From contig JAKOXG010000004.1 of NCBI GenBank assembly GCA_029781115.1, forward strand, positions 124,001-188,000: a stretch of DNA of 64,000 bases, written 5' to 3'. The stretch comes from Candidatus Cloacimonadota bacterium (GTDB lineage Bacteria; Cloacimonadota; Cloacimonadia; Cloacimonadales; Cloacimonadaceae). A program made the translations under genes and the position numbers. The notes beneath the pieces were generated by a model that was given only the letters and a program-made list of their open reading frames with translations, made no database searches and was not told the origin of the DNA. Below, one piece after another: positions 27,941-36,847 of this stretch; position 1 is the stretch's first letter; the number at the start of each line of letters is the position of its first letter.

Positions 27941-28924
27941 CTATTCTGCTTGGTCAGATTCCTCATGTTCGCTGGAGTCTCTACTGAAGAAAGCACTTAC
28001 AAACTGGTGGATGTTAAAGCTTTCCAAGTCGTCAATCTGCTCGCCCACTCCGATCAACTTCACGGGCAGATTGAGGTTTTCTTTGAGGTTAAAAATGATC
28101 CCGCCTTTGGAAGTGCCGTCATATTTGCTCAGGATGAGCCCACTGAGCTTGATCGCCTGATCAAAGTGATGTGCTTGCGAGATGGCGTTTTGCCCCGTGG
28201 TGGCATCCAAGACCAAGAGCACTTCATGCGGCGCTTCCGGCAGCAGCTTTTTGATGCTGCGGTCAATCTTTGAGAGTTCTGCCATCAGCCTTTCCTTGGT
28301 GGGCTGACGTCCCGCAGTATCAATAAGCACCACGTCGTATCCTCTGGCAATCGCAGAATTAACTCCATCATAGACTACCGCTGCAGGGTCTGCGTTTGCT
28401 TGACTCTTGATGAAATGTGCTCCGGCACGCTCTGCCCAGATCTCCAATTGCTCGATTGCTGCCGCCCTGAAGGTATCCGCAGCTACGATCAGCACACTTT
28501 TACCCATCTTTACAAAGCGATGTGCGATCTTGCCGATGCCGGTGGTTTTACCCACGCCATTCACGCCCACAAACACGATTACCCAGGGCTTGGCATCTAT
28601 ATTATTGAAGAAGGCGTTTTCATCCACCTCAGACTCGTCTTCGGGTGCACCTTCCAACAGTATATCTCTCATGATGGATTGCAGCAGGTCCATCACAAGC
28701 TCTGCATCTTCTATCTTTTGCACGTGGATCTCATCCCTAAGTCGGTCCATGATGTTTTGTGTCATTTCCACACCAGTATCAGCTCTAAGCAGGATTTCTT
28801 CGATCTCATCCATCATCTCTTCATCTACTTTTCCCCTCAATTTAATGCTCTGCGCGATGCGCCCCCAAAAGTTGCTTTTCGTCGTGGCAATTTTCCGACG
28901 CAGGTTTTTCATAATGCTCAACAT
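27941..28924 (-). CDS. ftsY: signal recognition particle receptor FtsY
   Basis: A 327-residue SRP receptor GTPase that docks ribosome-nascent-chain complexes at the membrane. I start it at 28924 (MLSIMKNLRRK), where GTGGAG lies eight to nine bases upstream, and not at the longer reading from 28993, whose extra 23 residues (MTLEPWCNF...) look like read-through of leader DNA. The NG domain shows GVNGVGKTTGIGKIA, DTFRAAAIEQL, DTAGRQ and SKYDGTSKGG. The acidic A domain is nearly absent, as in many short FtsY proteins. The matching SRP RNA lies at 54802-54895. Confidence 0.95.
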   Translation of the reverse strand: MLSIMKNLRRKIATTKSNFWGRIAQSIKLRGKVDEEMMDEIEEILLRADTGVEMTQNIMDRLRDEIHVQKIEDAELVMDLLQSIMRDILLEGAPEDESEVDENAFFNNIDAKPWVIVFVGVNGVGKTTGIGKIAHRFVKMGKSVLIVAADTFRAAAIEQLEIWAERAGAHFIKSQANADPAAVVYDGVNSAIARGYDVVLIDTAGRQPTKERLMAELSKIDRSIKKLLPEAPHEVLLVLDATTGQNAISQAHHFDQAIKLSGLILSKYDGTSKGGIIFNLKENLNLPVKLIGVGEQIDDLESFNIHQFVSAFFSRDSSEHEESDQAE

Positions 28925-29015
28925 ATAATTCTCCACTTTTGTTATTGACATACAACAGCATGCCATAAAATTGCACCACGGCTCTAAAGTCAAGAACTAA
29001 AATTAAGGAAAAACG

Positions 29016-29726
29016 ATGATACGCTTTAAGTTCAGAGTAGATATACTGCTGGCAATCTTGATTCCGGTGTTGTTTACCTTTGTGGCGACGCTGCTTTTTT
29101 ATGGCTCACCCAAGCCTGAAGTTCAGCAAGTGGAATCCTTGCCCCAAAGCTCAGACAGTGTAGTGGTGGTCAGAAGTGTGGAAGGTCTGGAAGAAACGGT
29201 GACCCAAAAGGCGGCTCCCAAGCAGTTTATGGGTCCTATGCAGCTTGGTTTGGCTTTGGCTATTGTGATGAGTTTTGCTTCGCTATTTGGCTACTATTAT
29301 CCCAGCAGGGCATTTTGGTATGTAAACATCTTGCTCAGCTTGATATTTACCATTGTGGGTGCGGGTTATGTGGGCATCAAGCTCACCCTCTTTTTCCTCC
29401 CCAACCTCCTGTTGGTCTTCGCTCTTGCCTTGATGGTCTCCAAGCTCTTTTTCAGCCGCCGCCTGATCAGATTTCGCATGGTGCTCTGTTCCATCTTAGG
29501 GGCAGTGGCAGTGGCTTTATACTATTTTCTGCTCACCAAAATCACCCGCCAGCCCTCCGATTTTCAGGATATCAAGGTGTGGTTTGTTAATTCGCTGTTC
29601 AATCTGGTGTTCGTCACCTTTGGCCTCTCTTTGGCGCACCTTGCGATCCATCGCATCCGTTATAAGAAGCCTCAGCTATCCCACACCATGCTGTCGGATG
29701 ATGATGAGGACTTGCAGGAGCCTTAA
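29016..29726 (+). CDS. polytopic membrane protein of unknown function
   Basis: A 236-residue protein with about six or seven membrane helices. One is near the N-terminus (about residues 10-29), then a 45-residue polar, Ser/Val-rich extracytoplasmic stretch, then a group of helices from about residue 75. It ends in an acidic tail (DDDEDLQEP). I do not recognise a family. It is divergent from ftsY across 91 bases that contain TTGACA at 28945 and TAAAAT at 28966 (15-base spacer), a possible but short-spaced promoter. Its stop overlaps the trmB start (TAATG). Confidence 0.75.
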   Translation: MIRFKFRVDILLAILIPVLFTFVATLLFYGSPKPEVQQVESLPQSSDSVVVVRSVEGLEETVTQKAAPKQFMGPMQLGLALAIVMSFASLFGYYYPSRAFWYVNILLSLIFTIVGAGYVGIKLTLFFLPNLLLVFALALMVSKLFFSRRLIRFRMVLCSILGAVAVALYYFLLTKITRQPSDFQDIKVWFVNSLFNLVFVTFGLSLAHLAIHRIRYKKPQLSHTMLSDDDEDLQEP

Positions 29727-30349
29727 TGCTGAGTGATGCCGACTATTTCCTCATCGAAACAGGAGACCAATTGCTGGACTATACGCAAGTCTTTGGCAAT
29801 GATAACCCCGTCTATATTGAGATCGGCAGCGGGAAAGGCGAATTTATCTCCCAATATCCACTGCTGCATCCGGACTGGAATTTCCTCGGCTTTGAGGTTC
29901 GTCGCAAGCGGATCAACAACATCCTCAAGAAGATAGACCCTGTCAGGCACCCCAATGTGAGGTTGATAGAACAGCTGGTAGATGAAAAGATCAACCTGCT
30001 TTTACCACCCTCATCCATAGACGGATGCTTCATCCAACACCCAGACCCTTGGCCCAAGAGACGGCATCACAAGCGCCGGCTCTTTCAAGCTGATTTTCTC
30101 AAGGCTCTGGCCTCTATCCTCAAGCCTGACGCATTTGTGCAAATAGCCACAGATCACGAAGAATACGCCCAGTGGATAACGCGTGAGTTTGCCCGATGCG
30201 ATCTGTTTGCCAGTGTGCAGGACGATCCAATCAGCTCAGAACCTCATCTCAGCGACCATGTGGTCACTTTCTTTGAGCAGGAGCAGCGTCGCTTGGGCTT
30301 TGAGCCGAACTTTATGATGTATAAAAGTATAAAAGGAGACAAGTTTTGA
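29726..30349 (+). CDS. trmB: tRNA (guanine-N7-)-methyltransferase
   Basis: A 207-residue SAM-dependent enzyme that makes m7G46 in tRNA variable loops. The SAM motif reads YIEIGSGKGEF, followed by NFLGFEVRRKR. The tRNA-binding and catalytic motif PDPWPKRRHHKRRL is the family hallmark, and ATDHEEYAQW follows. Length is normal. It is coupled at both ends: TAATG with the upstream membrane gene and TTGA with the HD-GYP gene. Confidence 0.95.
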   Translation: MLSDADYFLIETGDQLLDYTQVFGNDNPVYIEIGSGKGEFISQYPLLHPDWNFLGFEVRRKRINNILKKIDPVRHPNVRLIEQLVDEKINLLLPPSSIDGCFIQHPDPWPKRRHHKRRLFQADFLKALASILKPDAFVQIATDHEEYAQWITREFARCDLFASVQDDPISSEPHLSDHVVTFFEQEQRRLGFEPNFMMYKSIKGDKF

Positions 30350-32028
30350 AGTACCAATTCAACGAGAACGTCGCCATCAACGAGATGCTGAACCAAGTGG
30401 TGGAAAGCATCAACGATTTGGCGCAGCAACAAGTCTTGCATATCAAGAGGCTCACCAAAATCGGTGAATCCCTCTCCAGCGAAACAGATCTGGCAAAGAT
30501 CTTTGATATGATCCTGGAAGAGGCAGTCGCCTACACCGGGGCTGATGGAGCCACTATTTACCAAGTTGACGAAAAAAGGGAAATGCTCGAATTTGAGATA
30601 GTCTACAACCGTAGCATGAACATGCGTCAGGGAGGTTCTCATGGCAAAGTGGCCTGGCCGGCAATTCCTCTGTACGACAGTGAGGGCAAGCCGCGGATAA
30701 ACCGTATCGTTACTTCTGTTTATCACACCAAAGAAGTTTTGTGCTTTGATGATGTCTACCAAGCTGAGGGCTATGACATCAGCGGCACCAAAATGACGGA
30801 TCAAGCCAATAACTACGTCAGCAAATCCATGATCACACTCCCTTTGAAAAACCATGAAGACGAGGTGCTGGGCATCATCCAAATGATCAATGCCATGGAC
30901 GATAAGGGCAATGTGGTCAGCTTTACAGAAGAACATCGCACCATGCTCAGTTCGCTTTCGTCTCAAGCGGCGATTGCCCTTTCAAACAAGCATCTGATCG
31001 AATCCTTGGAAGCCCTGTTGATGCAATTTATGACCGCTATCGCCAAGGCTATCGAACGCAAAAGCAAGTATTCTTCAGACCACATCACCAGAGTGGCCAA
31101 ACTGACGGATATGTTTGCCCTCAAACTCAATGAGAACGAGACCGGCAAGCTCAAAGACATCAAGTTCAGCACCAATGAGCTCAAAGAGCTTTCCATGGCT
31201 GGAATGATGCACGATGTGGGCAAGATCGTTACTCCGGAATTCATCATGGACAAAAGCACCAAGCTGGAGACCATCATGGATCGGATCAGCCTCGTGACTC
31301 AACGTTTTGCCAACATGAAGACCCTGCTCAAATATGCAAAGTTAGCTCTTTCTGAAAGCGAATATAAAGCCAAGATCGATGCTTGGTTCCATGGTAGGGT
31401 GGAGGCTGACAAGGTCGAAGAATTCCTGGAGGGTGAGCTGGAGTTTGTAGAAAAGATCAATCAAGGTGGAGAATGGCTGCCAGATGACGTGTTAGACCGT
31501 ATTTCAGCCCTTGCCAAAATCAATTTTGAATATGACGGCATGCACTACTGTCTGATCAGTGAAGACGAAATGATGAACTTGCAGATCCGCAAGGGCACAT
31601 TGTTGAAGGAAGAGATAAAGAAGATGTCGCAGCATGTATCCGTCACTTGGGAGATGCTTTCTCAGCTTACCTTCCCCAAAAAGTATGCCAATGTGGCCAA
31701 ATACGCGTCGCAACATCATGAAAAGCTCAATGGCACAGGCTATCCCAACGGTTTGACTGCCGACGAGATCCCCGTCCAATCACGCATCATTGCCGTTGCA
31801 GATATCTTTGAAGCTCTCACCGCGGCGGATAGACCCTACAAGAAGGCTAAAACTCTGACAGAATCCCTCAAAATCATGGCTTTCTGTGTGAAAGATGGTG
31901 AATTGGACAAGGATTTGGTGGATTTCTTCCTAGACAGTGGCCTGTATCTCGATTTTGCCAACAAATTCATGGATCCCGCTCAAATTGACAGTCCTGACAT
32001 CGAGGCACTAAAGAAAATATATTCCTGA
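30346..32028 (+). CDS. GAF and HD-GYP domain phosphodiesterase
   Basis: A 560-residue cytoplasmic signalling protein. A GAF domain at about residues 40-215 (sensory, ligand unknown) is followed by an HD-GYP domain, the class that hydrolyses cyclic di-GMP or related dinucleotides. Metal and signature residues are intact: HDVGK at 289-293, HHEKLNGTGYPNG from 457, then VADIFEALTAADRPYK. The stretch between the HD and HHE motifs is about 165 residues, roughly 100 more than usual, and largely charged and helical. The start is TTG, overlapping the trmB stop, behind AAAAGGAGA. I see no diguanylate cyclase in the window. Confidence 0.88.
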   Translation: MKYQFNENVAINEMLNQVVESINDLAQQQVLHIKRLTKIGESLSSETDLAKIFDMILEEAVAYTGADGATIYQVDEKREMLEFEIVYNRSMNMRQGGSHGKVAWPAIPLYDSEGKPRINRIVTSVYHTKEVLCFDDVYQAEGYDISGTKMTDQANNYVSKSMITLPLKNHEDEVLGIIQMINAMDDKGNVVSFTEEHRTMLSSLSSQAAIALSNKHLIESLEALLMQFMTAIAKAIERKSKYSSDHITRVAKLTDMFALKLNENETGKLKDIKFSTNELKELSMAGMMHDVGKIVTPEFIMDKSTKLETIMDRISLVTQRFANMKTLLKYAKLALSESEYKAKIDAWFHGRVEADKVEEFLEGELEFVEKINQGGEWLPDDVLDRISALAKINFEYDGMHYCLISEDEMMNLQIRKGTLLKEEIKKMSQHVSVTWEMLSQLTFPKKYANVAKYASQHHEKLNGTGYPNGLTADEIPVQSRIIAVADIFEALTAADRPYKKAKTLTESLKIMAFCVKDGELDKDLVDFFLDSGLYLDFANKFMDPAQIDSPDIEALKKIYS

Positions 32029-32975
32029 TGCTGCAAAGCTTAGTTCCCGGTAAACTATGGCTGGCGCCCTTAGCAGGCTTTACAGATAGAGCCTTCCGCG
32101 TCCTGTGCAAGGAAAATGGCGCAGACGTGCTGGTAAGCGAAATGGTCAGCGCAGACGGCCTGATCCGTGATGGCGGCAAGACCTTGATGCTGATGGAGTT
32201 TGGAGACTTTGAGCGTCCCTTCGCCATCCAACTTTTTGGCTCTGACCCCAAGGTGATGGCTCAGGCTGCAGAGTGCGCTCTGGACTATCACCCGGATCTC
32301 ATCGACATCAACATGGGCTGCCCGGTGAAAAAAGTGGTCAAGAGAGGTGCGGGTTCGGCTCTGATGAAAACACCCGCAAAAGCTGCTCAGATCGTGAAGG
32401 AAGTGAAGCAAGCCATAGCCGGAAGCGTGCCCTTGAGCGTGAAATTCCGCAGTGGTTGGGATCAATCCAGCCTCAACTATCTGGATTTTGGTCTGCTGAT
32501 GCAAGAAAGCGGGGCAGACCTCCTCTGCCTGCACCCCAGAACCACATCCCAAATGTTTTCCGGGCAAAGCAATTGGGAGCATATCGCCCAGCTTAAAAAG
32601 GCTGTAGATATACCTCTGATCGGCAATGGTGACATCTCTTCACCCGAAAAAGCCGCCCAGATTTATGAGCAAACCCACTGTGACGCAATCATGATCGGGC
32701 GTGGCGCTTTAGGGCAACCTTGGCTCTTTAACAACATCAAATCTTATCAAGCAAGCAATATCTATCAGCCCAGAACCGTAGACATGCTCCAAAACACTAT
32801 GCTGCGTCACCTGGAATTAGCCCTAAAATACAAGCCAGAAGCGGTGATCATCAAAGAAATGCGCAGCCAGCTTTGCCACTATCTCAAAGGGTATGTGGGA
32901 GCCGCACAGATAAGGGTGAGGCTCAATAGAGCCAGCAGCATCCAGGAATATCAAGAGATTATCTCCAAGCTGTAG
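32028..32975 (+). CDS. dus: tRNA-dihydrouridine synthase
   Basis: A 315-residue FMN-dependent reductase that makes dihydrouridine in tRNA D-loops. It shows LAPLAGFTDRAFR at the N-terminus, the active-site motif DINMGCPVKKVVKRGAGSALM with the catalytic Cys, LCLHPRT, and IGNGDI followed by MIGRGALGQPW. The layout is closest to DusB. It starts on the last base of the HD-GYP stop (TGATG), so trmB, the HD-GYP gene and dus form one coupled unit. Confidence 0.94.
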   Translation: MLQSLVPGKLWLAPLAGFTDRAFRVLCKENGADVLVSEMVSADGLIRDGGKTLMLMEFGDFERPFAIQLFGSDPKVMAQAAECALDYHPDLIDINMGCPVKKVVKRGAGSALMKTPAKAAQIVKEVKQAIAGSVPLSVKFRSGWDQSSLNYLDFGLLMQESGADLLCLHPRTTSQMFSGQSNWEHIAQLKKAVDIPLIGNGDISSPEKAAQIYEQTHCDAIMIGRGALGQPWLFNNIKSYQASNIYQPRTVDMLQNTMLRHLELALKYKPEAVIIKEMRSQLCHYLKGYVGAAQIRVRLNRASSIQEYQEIISKL

Positions 32976-33036
32976 CATTCATCCCTCATTCACGCTTGAG
33001 GTTACCCCTTAATCCTTTGTTACCTACCCGACGAGT

Positions 33037-33139
33037 CACCCGCTTGGCCCTTACTTACCCGCCCGGTGATGCCGTGGAGATACTCGGGTTTTTCCCGGGA
33101 GGCTCCGGGTAATCACCGGGAGGCTAAGCAAGGAAGAGG
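33037..33139 (-). repeat. 103-base repeat family 2, copy 2 (inverted)
   Basis: Inverted relative to the copy at 21468-21570, with six differences over 103 bases by hand alignment. It lies in the 341-base gap between dus and the GNAT gene; the rest of that gap holds the small palindrome at 33172-33228 and no coding potential I can see. The hairpin-forming core runs from about 33083 to 33125. Confidence 0.85.
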
Positions 33140-33171
33140 TGGGTGAACGATATGTTTTCACAATGAGATTT

Positions 33172-33228
33172 CCTGCCACCCACCCTACACCCTCCTTAAT
33201 TTAAATAGGGAGGAATTAAGGTGGCAGG
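33172..33228. repeat. 57-base inverted-repeat element
   Basis: CCTGCCACC (33172-33180) and GGTGGCAGG (33220-33228) form perfect 9-bp ends. Inside them, CCTTAATT (33194-33201) pairs with AATTAAGG (33214-33221), so two alternative stems compete for the right arm. It is followed by an A-rich rather than T-rich stretch, so I do not call it a terminator. It sits 33 bases from the family 2 repeat and may belong to the same element. Confidence 0.55.
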
Positions 33229-33316
33229 CAGGGGACAACAAGAAAATGGCTTTTTCCCTTGACATTCCAAGCCTCCAAAATGAGCGTGTCCTGTAAGAAT
33301 AATAAGGATTTGGATA

Positions 33317-34411
33317 ATGGATGATATCATCATAAAGAAATATACCAAAGCTGAGCTCATGCAGCTTTATCATGATTCAGCATTTTGGGAGCAAGACGAG
33401 TTGCCCTTCACCAGGGCACGTCTGGCTTGTTATCTGCAAAATTCGCGGGCCGAACCCGAGGATGTGTTGTGGATAATGGCTTTTCAGGGAGCTAACATAG
33501 TGGGATATAGGGCGTTGCTTCCAGAATACATCAATACTCTTGAGGGAGTGCTCAAGATTGCTTGGAGCAGCTCTTGGTGGGTGGATTCCAAGTTCCGTGG
33601 CACCGGGCTCGCCCAAGAATTGAACAAGGCGGGATTTCCTCTGTATAATGGCGTAATTATCGGTGCTGGCAATCCTTGGGCACTGAAGAGCAGCCGCAGG
33701 AAAGACAATTTTGAAGCCTATCAAATCAGGGAACGTAAATACTATTTCCTGGCAATGAACAAACAGATACTGCGAGATCATAAGGTTTCCAATCCCTTGC
33801 TATATTTGTTGTTGCCTTTGGTTAATCCGCTGCTGAGTTTGATTTCCAAGACCAGGATCAAGCGATGGTTGGCCAAGAATAAACAAGCCAACCTGAAGGT
33901 GGAATACATCCATAAAATAGATCAGGAGAGCTTGGACTTGATCCAGGCAAATGCAGATAGGGAGCTCGTTGTCAAAGACGCTGCCTACTATGAATACCGG
34001 GCTTTTTTGCCCTCCAGGCTGGCACTTCCCTCCTTTATCACGAAAAAACACCACAGCTACTTTGGGAATGTGGGTTCTGCTGCTGAATGCCGGATCGTGA
34101 AATTGTGGCAGGCTGATCAGCTGGTCGGCGTCATAAACTACTGTATCGTAGATAAGACCTTGAGGATCAGACTTCATCATCTGCTGGCAAATCATGAAGA
34201 TAAGCTGGTTTACCTGATTGCCAAAATATGTAGCAGGCTTCCTGTTGAAGCCATCGCCAGCCAGGATGCCTTTGTGATTAGCTATCTGCGGAGATTCAAG
34301 CTCCCATATCTTTTTTGTAAGACTCATACTGTGCCGATAATTATGACCCAATCTCTGGTTGATACCATCGGGCCGGGCCGGCATTTCTTTGATGGAGAAG
34401 GTGGATTTTGA
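33317..34411 (+). CDS. GNAT-fold acyltransferase-like protein
   Basis: A 364-residue protein. The N-terminal half (about residues 5-150) has the GNAT acetyltransferase pattern: strands around LWIMAFQGANIVGYRALLP, then SSSWWVDSKFRGTGLAQEL in place of the acyl-CoA loop, then a helix. A hydrophobic segment lies near residues 158-173, followed by a second, weakly GNAT-like half (VKLWQADQLVGVINYCIV). The double-GNAT layout and the polysaccharide deacetylase immediately downstream suggest glycan modification, but the substrate is unknown. AAGGA precedes the ATG. Confidence 0.65.
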   Translation: MDDIIIKKYTKAELMQLYHDSAFWEQDELPFTRARLACYLQNSRAEPEDVLWIMAFQGANIVGYRALLPEYINTLEGVLKIAWSSSWWVDSKFRGTGLAQELNKAGFPLYNGVIIGAGNPWALKSSRRKDNFEAYQIRERKYYFLAMNKQILRDHKVSNPLLYLLLPLVNPLLSLISKTRIKRWLAKNKQANLKVEYIHKIDQESLDLIQANADRELVVKDAAYYEYRAFLPSRLALPSFITKKHHSYFGNVGSAAECRIVKLWQADQLVGVINYCIVDKTLRIRLHHLLANHEDKLVYLIAKICSRLPVEAIASQDAFVISYLRRFKLPYLFCKTHTVPIIMTQSLVDTIGPGRHFFDGEGGF

Positions 34412-35352
34412 AGACACTGACATCGGCTTTGGGCTTGCTGCGCACTGTTACTGCTCCCAAGCTGCTTTACTTTCATCATGTAGGCAGCCGCAGGAGTCCA
34501 TATTACACGCTTAATATCTCAGCTCCGGCTCTGAGAAAGCTCCTTGAATATCTGATCAACTCGGGGTTTAGTTTCATCTCTCTGCGTGATGCCCTGGAGA
34601 GTAGAAATGTGTCTGGAAGGCAGATCTGCCTTTGCAGTGATGATGGTTTTGCCTCAAACTATGAGCAAGCACTGCCCATCTTGAAAGAACTGCGTATCCC
34701 TCTGACCTTATTCTTGCCGGGGATGTGTATGGACAATCGCGCTTTTGCGCCCAATCACCTCTTCGCATACCTGCGCACGCAAGTATCTGACCATCAACTC
34801 CATAAAGAGATTCCGGGCTTGGCTGCTAAATTTGGGCTTAAGCAATCTGACAGCATCAGTGGCACCTTGTTTTCCTGTCCGCATGAACGGCGTCAGGGGC
34901 TGCTGACATGGCTCTGGGAGAGGTTTGATCTCACTGAGCCCGCAGTCCTTTTGAGCCAGGAAAAGCCCTTTTTGAGTCAAGAGCAGCTCAAGCAGATGGT
35001 GAGCCAAGGCACGGACTTGGCTTTGCATTCTTACAGTCATGCCGACCTTTCACGGCTTAGCTATACCGAACTGAAGGGAGAGGTGCTGGCCAATATCCAA
35101 GCCCTTGAAGAGCTGGATTTGCCCTACCAGCCGTGGTTGGCGCTTCCTTATGGCAGGGAGATTTCTGCTGTCAGCATGCAGAGCCTCAAGAAAGAGTTGG
35201 GGATCAGCCGCTTCTTCGGCATCCGCAGTCACCTGGGCGACAATCTGCCCCACAACATCCTCTGGCAGAGGGTCAGTATTGAGGCGAAGGGGTTTGACGC
35301 TATCCTTGATCTGCAATTGAAGCCACTTGTGCGGAGGCGGAAAAGCCGATGA
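34408..35352 (+). CDS. polysaccharide deacetylase family (NodB-like)
   Basis: A 314-residue carbohydrate esterase family 4-like protein. The metal and catalytic-base motif reads CSDDGFAS (usual TFDDG) and the second motif is HSYSHADLS (usual HxxxH), so the zinc ligands appear kept. LYFHHVGS at the N-terminus is typical. No signal peptide is evident, although the start is weakly hydrophobic. The start is TTG, overlapping the GNAT stop, behind GGAGAAGG. It probably removes N-acetyl groups from a surface or lipid-linked sugar together with the upstream acyltransferase. Confidence 0.82.
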   Translation: MKTLTSALGLLRTVTAPKLLYFHHVGSRRSPYYTLNISAPALRKLLEYLINSGFSFISLRDALESRNVSGRQICLCSDDGFASNYEQALPILKELRIPLTLFLPGMCMDNRAFAPNHLFAYLRTQVSDHQLHKEIPGLAAKFGLKQSDSISGTLFSCPHERRQGLLTWLWERFDLTEPAVLLSQEKPFLSQEQLKQMVSQGTDLALHSYSHADLSRLSYTELKGEVLANIQALEELDLPYQPWLALPYGREISAVSMQSLKKELGISRFFGIRSHLGDNLPHNILWQRVSIEAKGFDAILDLQLKPLVRRRKSR

Positions 35353-35386
35353 GAGCATCATTTGAGCGGGGGTGAAAATATTATTC

Positions 35387-35414
35387 TTGACTCAGAAGCC
35401 CTGAAGTTTAAATT
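35387..35414 (+). promoter_or_regulatory. candidate promoter for the cDPGS-like gene
   Basis: TTGACT (35387-35392), a 16-base spacer and TAAATT (35409-35414) in the 103-base gap before the next gene. The base composition is AT-rich, in contrast to the coding DNA on either side. The -10 match is only four of six. Confidence 0.33.
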
Positions 35415-35455
35415 GGATCATAAATACTAAATTACATACCGAAAAGGAGTACGAA

Positions 35456-36769
35456 ATGCAACGCAATGTGATCATTATGGGAGCTGCAGGCCGCGACTTC
35501 CACAACTTCAACGTCTATTTTAGAGATAATGACCAATACAAGGTCGTAGCCTTTACCGCTACCCAGATTCCTGGCATCGATGACAAAAAGTATCCTGCCG
35601 CTCTGGCAGGGAAACTGTATCCCGAGGGAATCGAAATTCTCCCTGAAGCTGAACTTCCAAACTTGATCAAAAAGCACAATGTCGACCTCGTGGTGCTCGC
35701 TTACAGTGATCTGCATCATGAAGAAGTGGGGCACAAAGCAGCCTTGGTAAACGCTGCCGGTGCAGACTTCTGGTTGATGGGTGTTAGAAACACCTCCATC
35801 AAGACTACCAAGCCTTTGATCAGCATCTGTGCAGTGAGAACCGGCTGTGGCAAATCTCAGACCACCCGCACTGTGATCAATGCTCTCAAAGCCAAAGGCC
35901 GCAAGGTAGTGTCCATCCGTCACCCCATGCCATATGGTGATTTGGTGGCCCAAAGAGTGCAACGCTTCGCCGAATTGAGCGATCTCGAGAAACACAAATG
36001 CACCATTGAAGAAATGGAAGAATACGAACCGCACATCCAAATGAACAGCATCATTTACGCTGGCGTGGATTATGAAGAAATCTTGCGTAAAGCCGAAAAG
36101 GAAGCTGACGTAATTATTTGGGATGGTGGAAATAACGATATACCTTTCTACGTCTCGGACAAGCATCTCAACATCGTGGTGGTAGACCCACATCGTCCCA
36201 GTGATGAAGTGTCCTACTACCCTGGAGAAACCAACATGCACCTTGCCGACGTGATCGTGATCAACAAGATCGATAGCGCTGACCTGATGGACATCAACGA
36301 AGTGCGCGAAAACATCCGTGCGATCAATCCCAAAGCCAAAGTGGTCGACGCCGCTTCTCCCTTGAGCGTGGATAAGCCTGAGCTGATCGATGGCAAAAGA
36401 GTGTTGATCGTGGAAGATGGTCCTACCCTGACACATGGAAACATGGCCTATGGTGCGGGAACCATCGCTGCCAACAAATATGGTGCTGCAGAGTTTATCG
36501 ACCCTCGTCCCTGGGCTGTGGGTGAGATTGCAGAAACCTTTGAAAAGTATCCCGAAATTGGTGACTTGCTACCGGCTATGGGCTATGGCGAGCAGCAGAT
36601 CAAAGACCTCGAAGCCACCATCAACGCCACAGAGTGTGATGCAGTGGTGATCGCCACTCCCATCGACCTGCGTCGTGTCATCAATATCAAGCATCCCGCA
36701 TGTCAGGTGGAATATGAACTGCAAGAGATCGGTCGTCCCACCATTGAGGATGTGCTGAAAGACTTCTAA
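35456..36769 (+). CDS. cyclic 2,3-diphosphoglycerate synthetase-like GTPase
   Basis: A 437-residue P-loop protein of the family named after archaeal cyclic 2,3-diphosphoglycerate synthetase. The N-terminal Rossmann part (VIIMGAAGRDFHNFN, 5-19) is followed by a P-loop AVRTGCGKSQ at 126-135, IIWDGGNNDIPF, and VINKIDSAD for nucleotide specificity. Bacterial members are often labelled simply GTPase, and their reaction is uncertain. It has a strong AAAAGGAG site, its own terminator at 36793, and carbamate kinase immediately downstream, which hints at a shared phosphoryl-transfer pathway. The family call is firm; the function is open. Confidence 0.82.
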   Translation: MQRNVIIMGAAGRDFHNFNVYFRDNDQYKVVAFTATQIPGIDDKKYPAALAGKLYPEGIEILPEAELPNLIKKHNVDLVVLAYSDLHHEEVGHKAALVNAAGADFWLMGVRNTSIKTTKPLISICAVRTGCGKSQTTRTVINALKAKGRKVVSIRHPMPYGDLVAQRVQRFAELSDLEKHKCTIEEMEEYEPHIQMNSIIYAGVDYEEILRKAEKEADVIIWDGGNNDIPFYVSDKHLNIVVVDPHRPSDEVSYYPGETNMHLADVIVINKIDSADLMDINEVRENIRAINPKAKVVDAASPLSVDKPELIDGKRVLIVEDGPTLTHGNMAYGAGTIAANKYGAAEFIDPRPWAVGEIAETFEKYPEIGDLLPAMGYGEQQIKDLEATINATECDAVVIATPIDLRRVINIKHPACQVEYELQEIGRPTIEDVLKDF

Positions 36770-36792
36770 GCAAATCAAACCAAATAAGATAT

Positions 36793-36824
36793 GGGGCGGA
36801 ACACACAAGATTCTGCCCCTTTTC
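36793..36824 (+). terminator. Rho-independent terminator between cDPGS-like gene and arcC
   Basis: GGGGCGGAA (36793-36801) pairs with TTCTGCCCC (36811-36819), including one G-T pair, and TTTTC follows. It lies 24 bases after the stop codon. Some read-through into carbamate kinase is possible. Confidence 0.85.
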
Positions 36825-36847
36825 TATGAGATAAAAGAGAACGTAAA

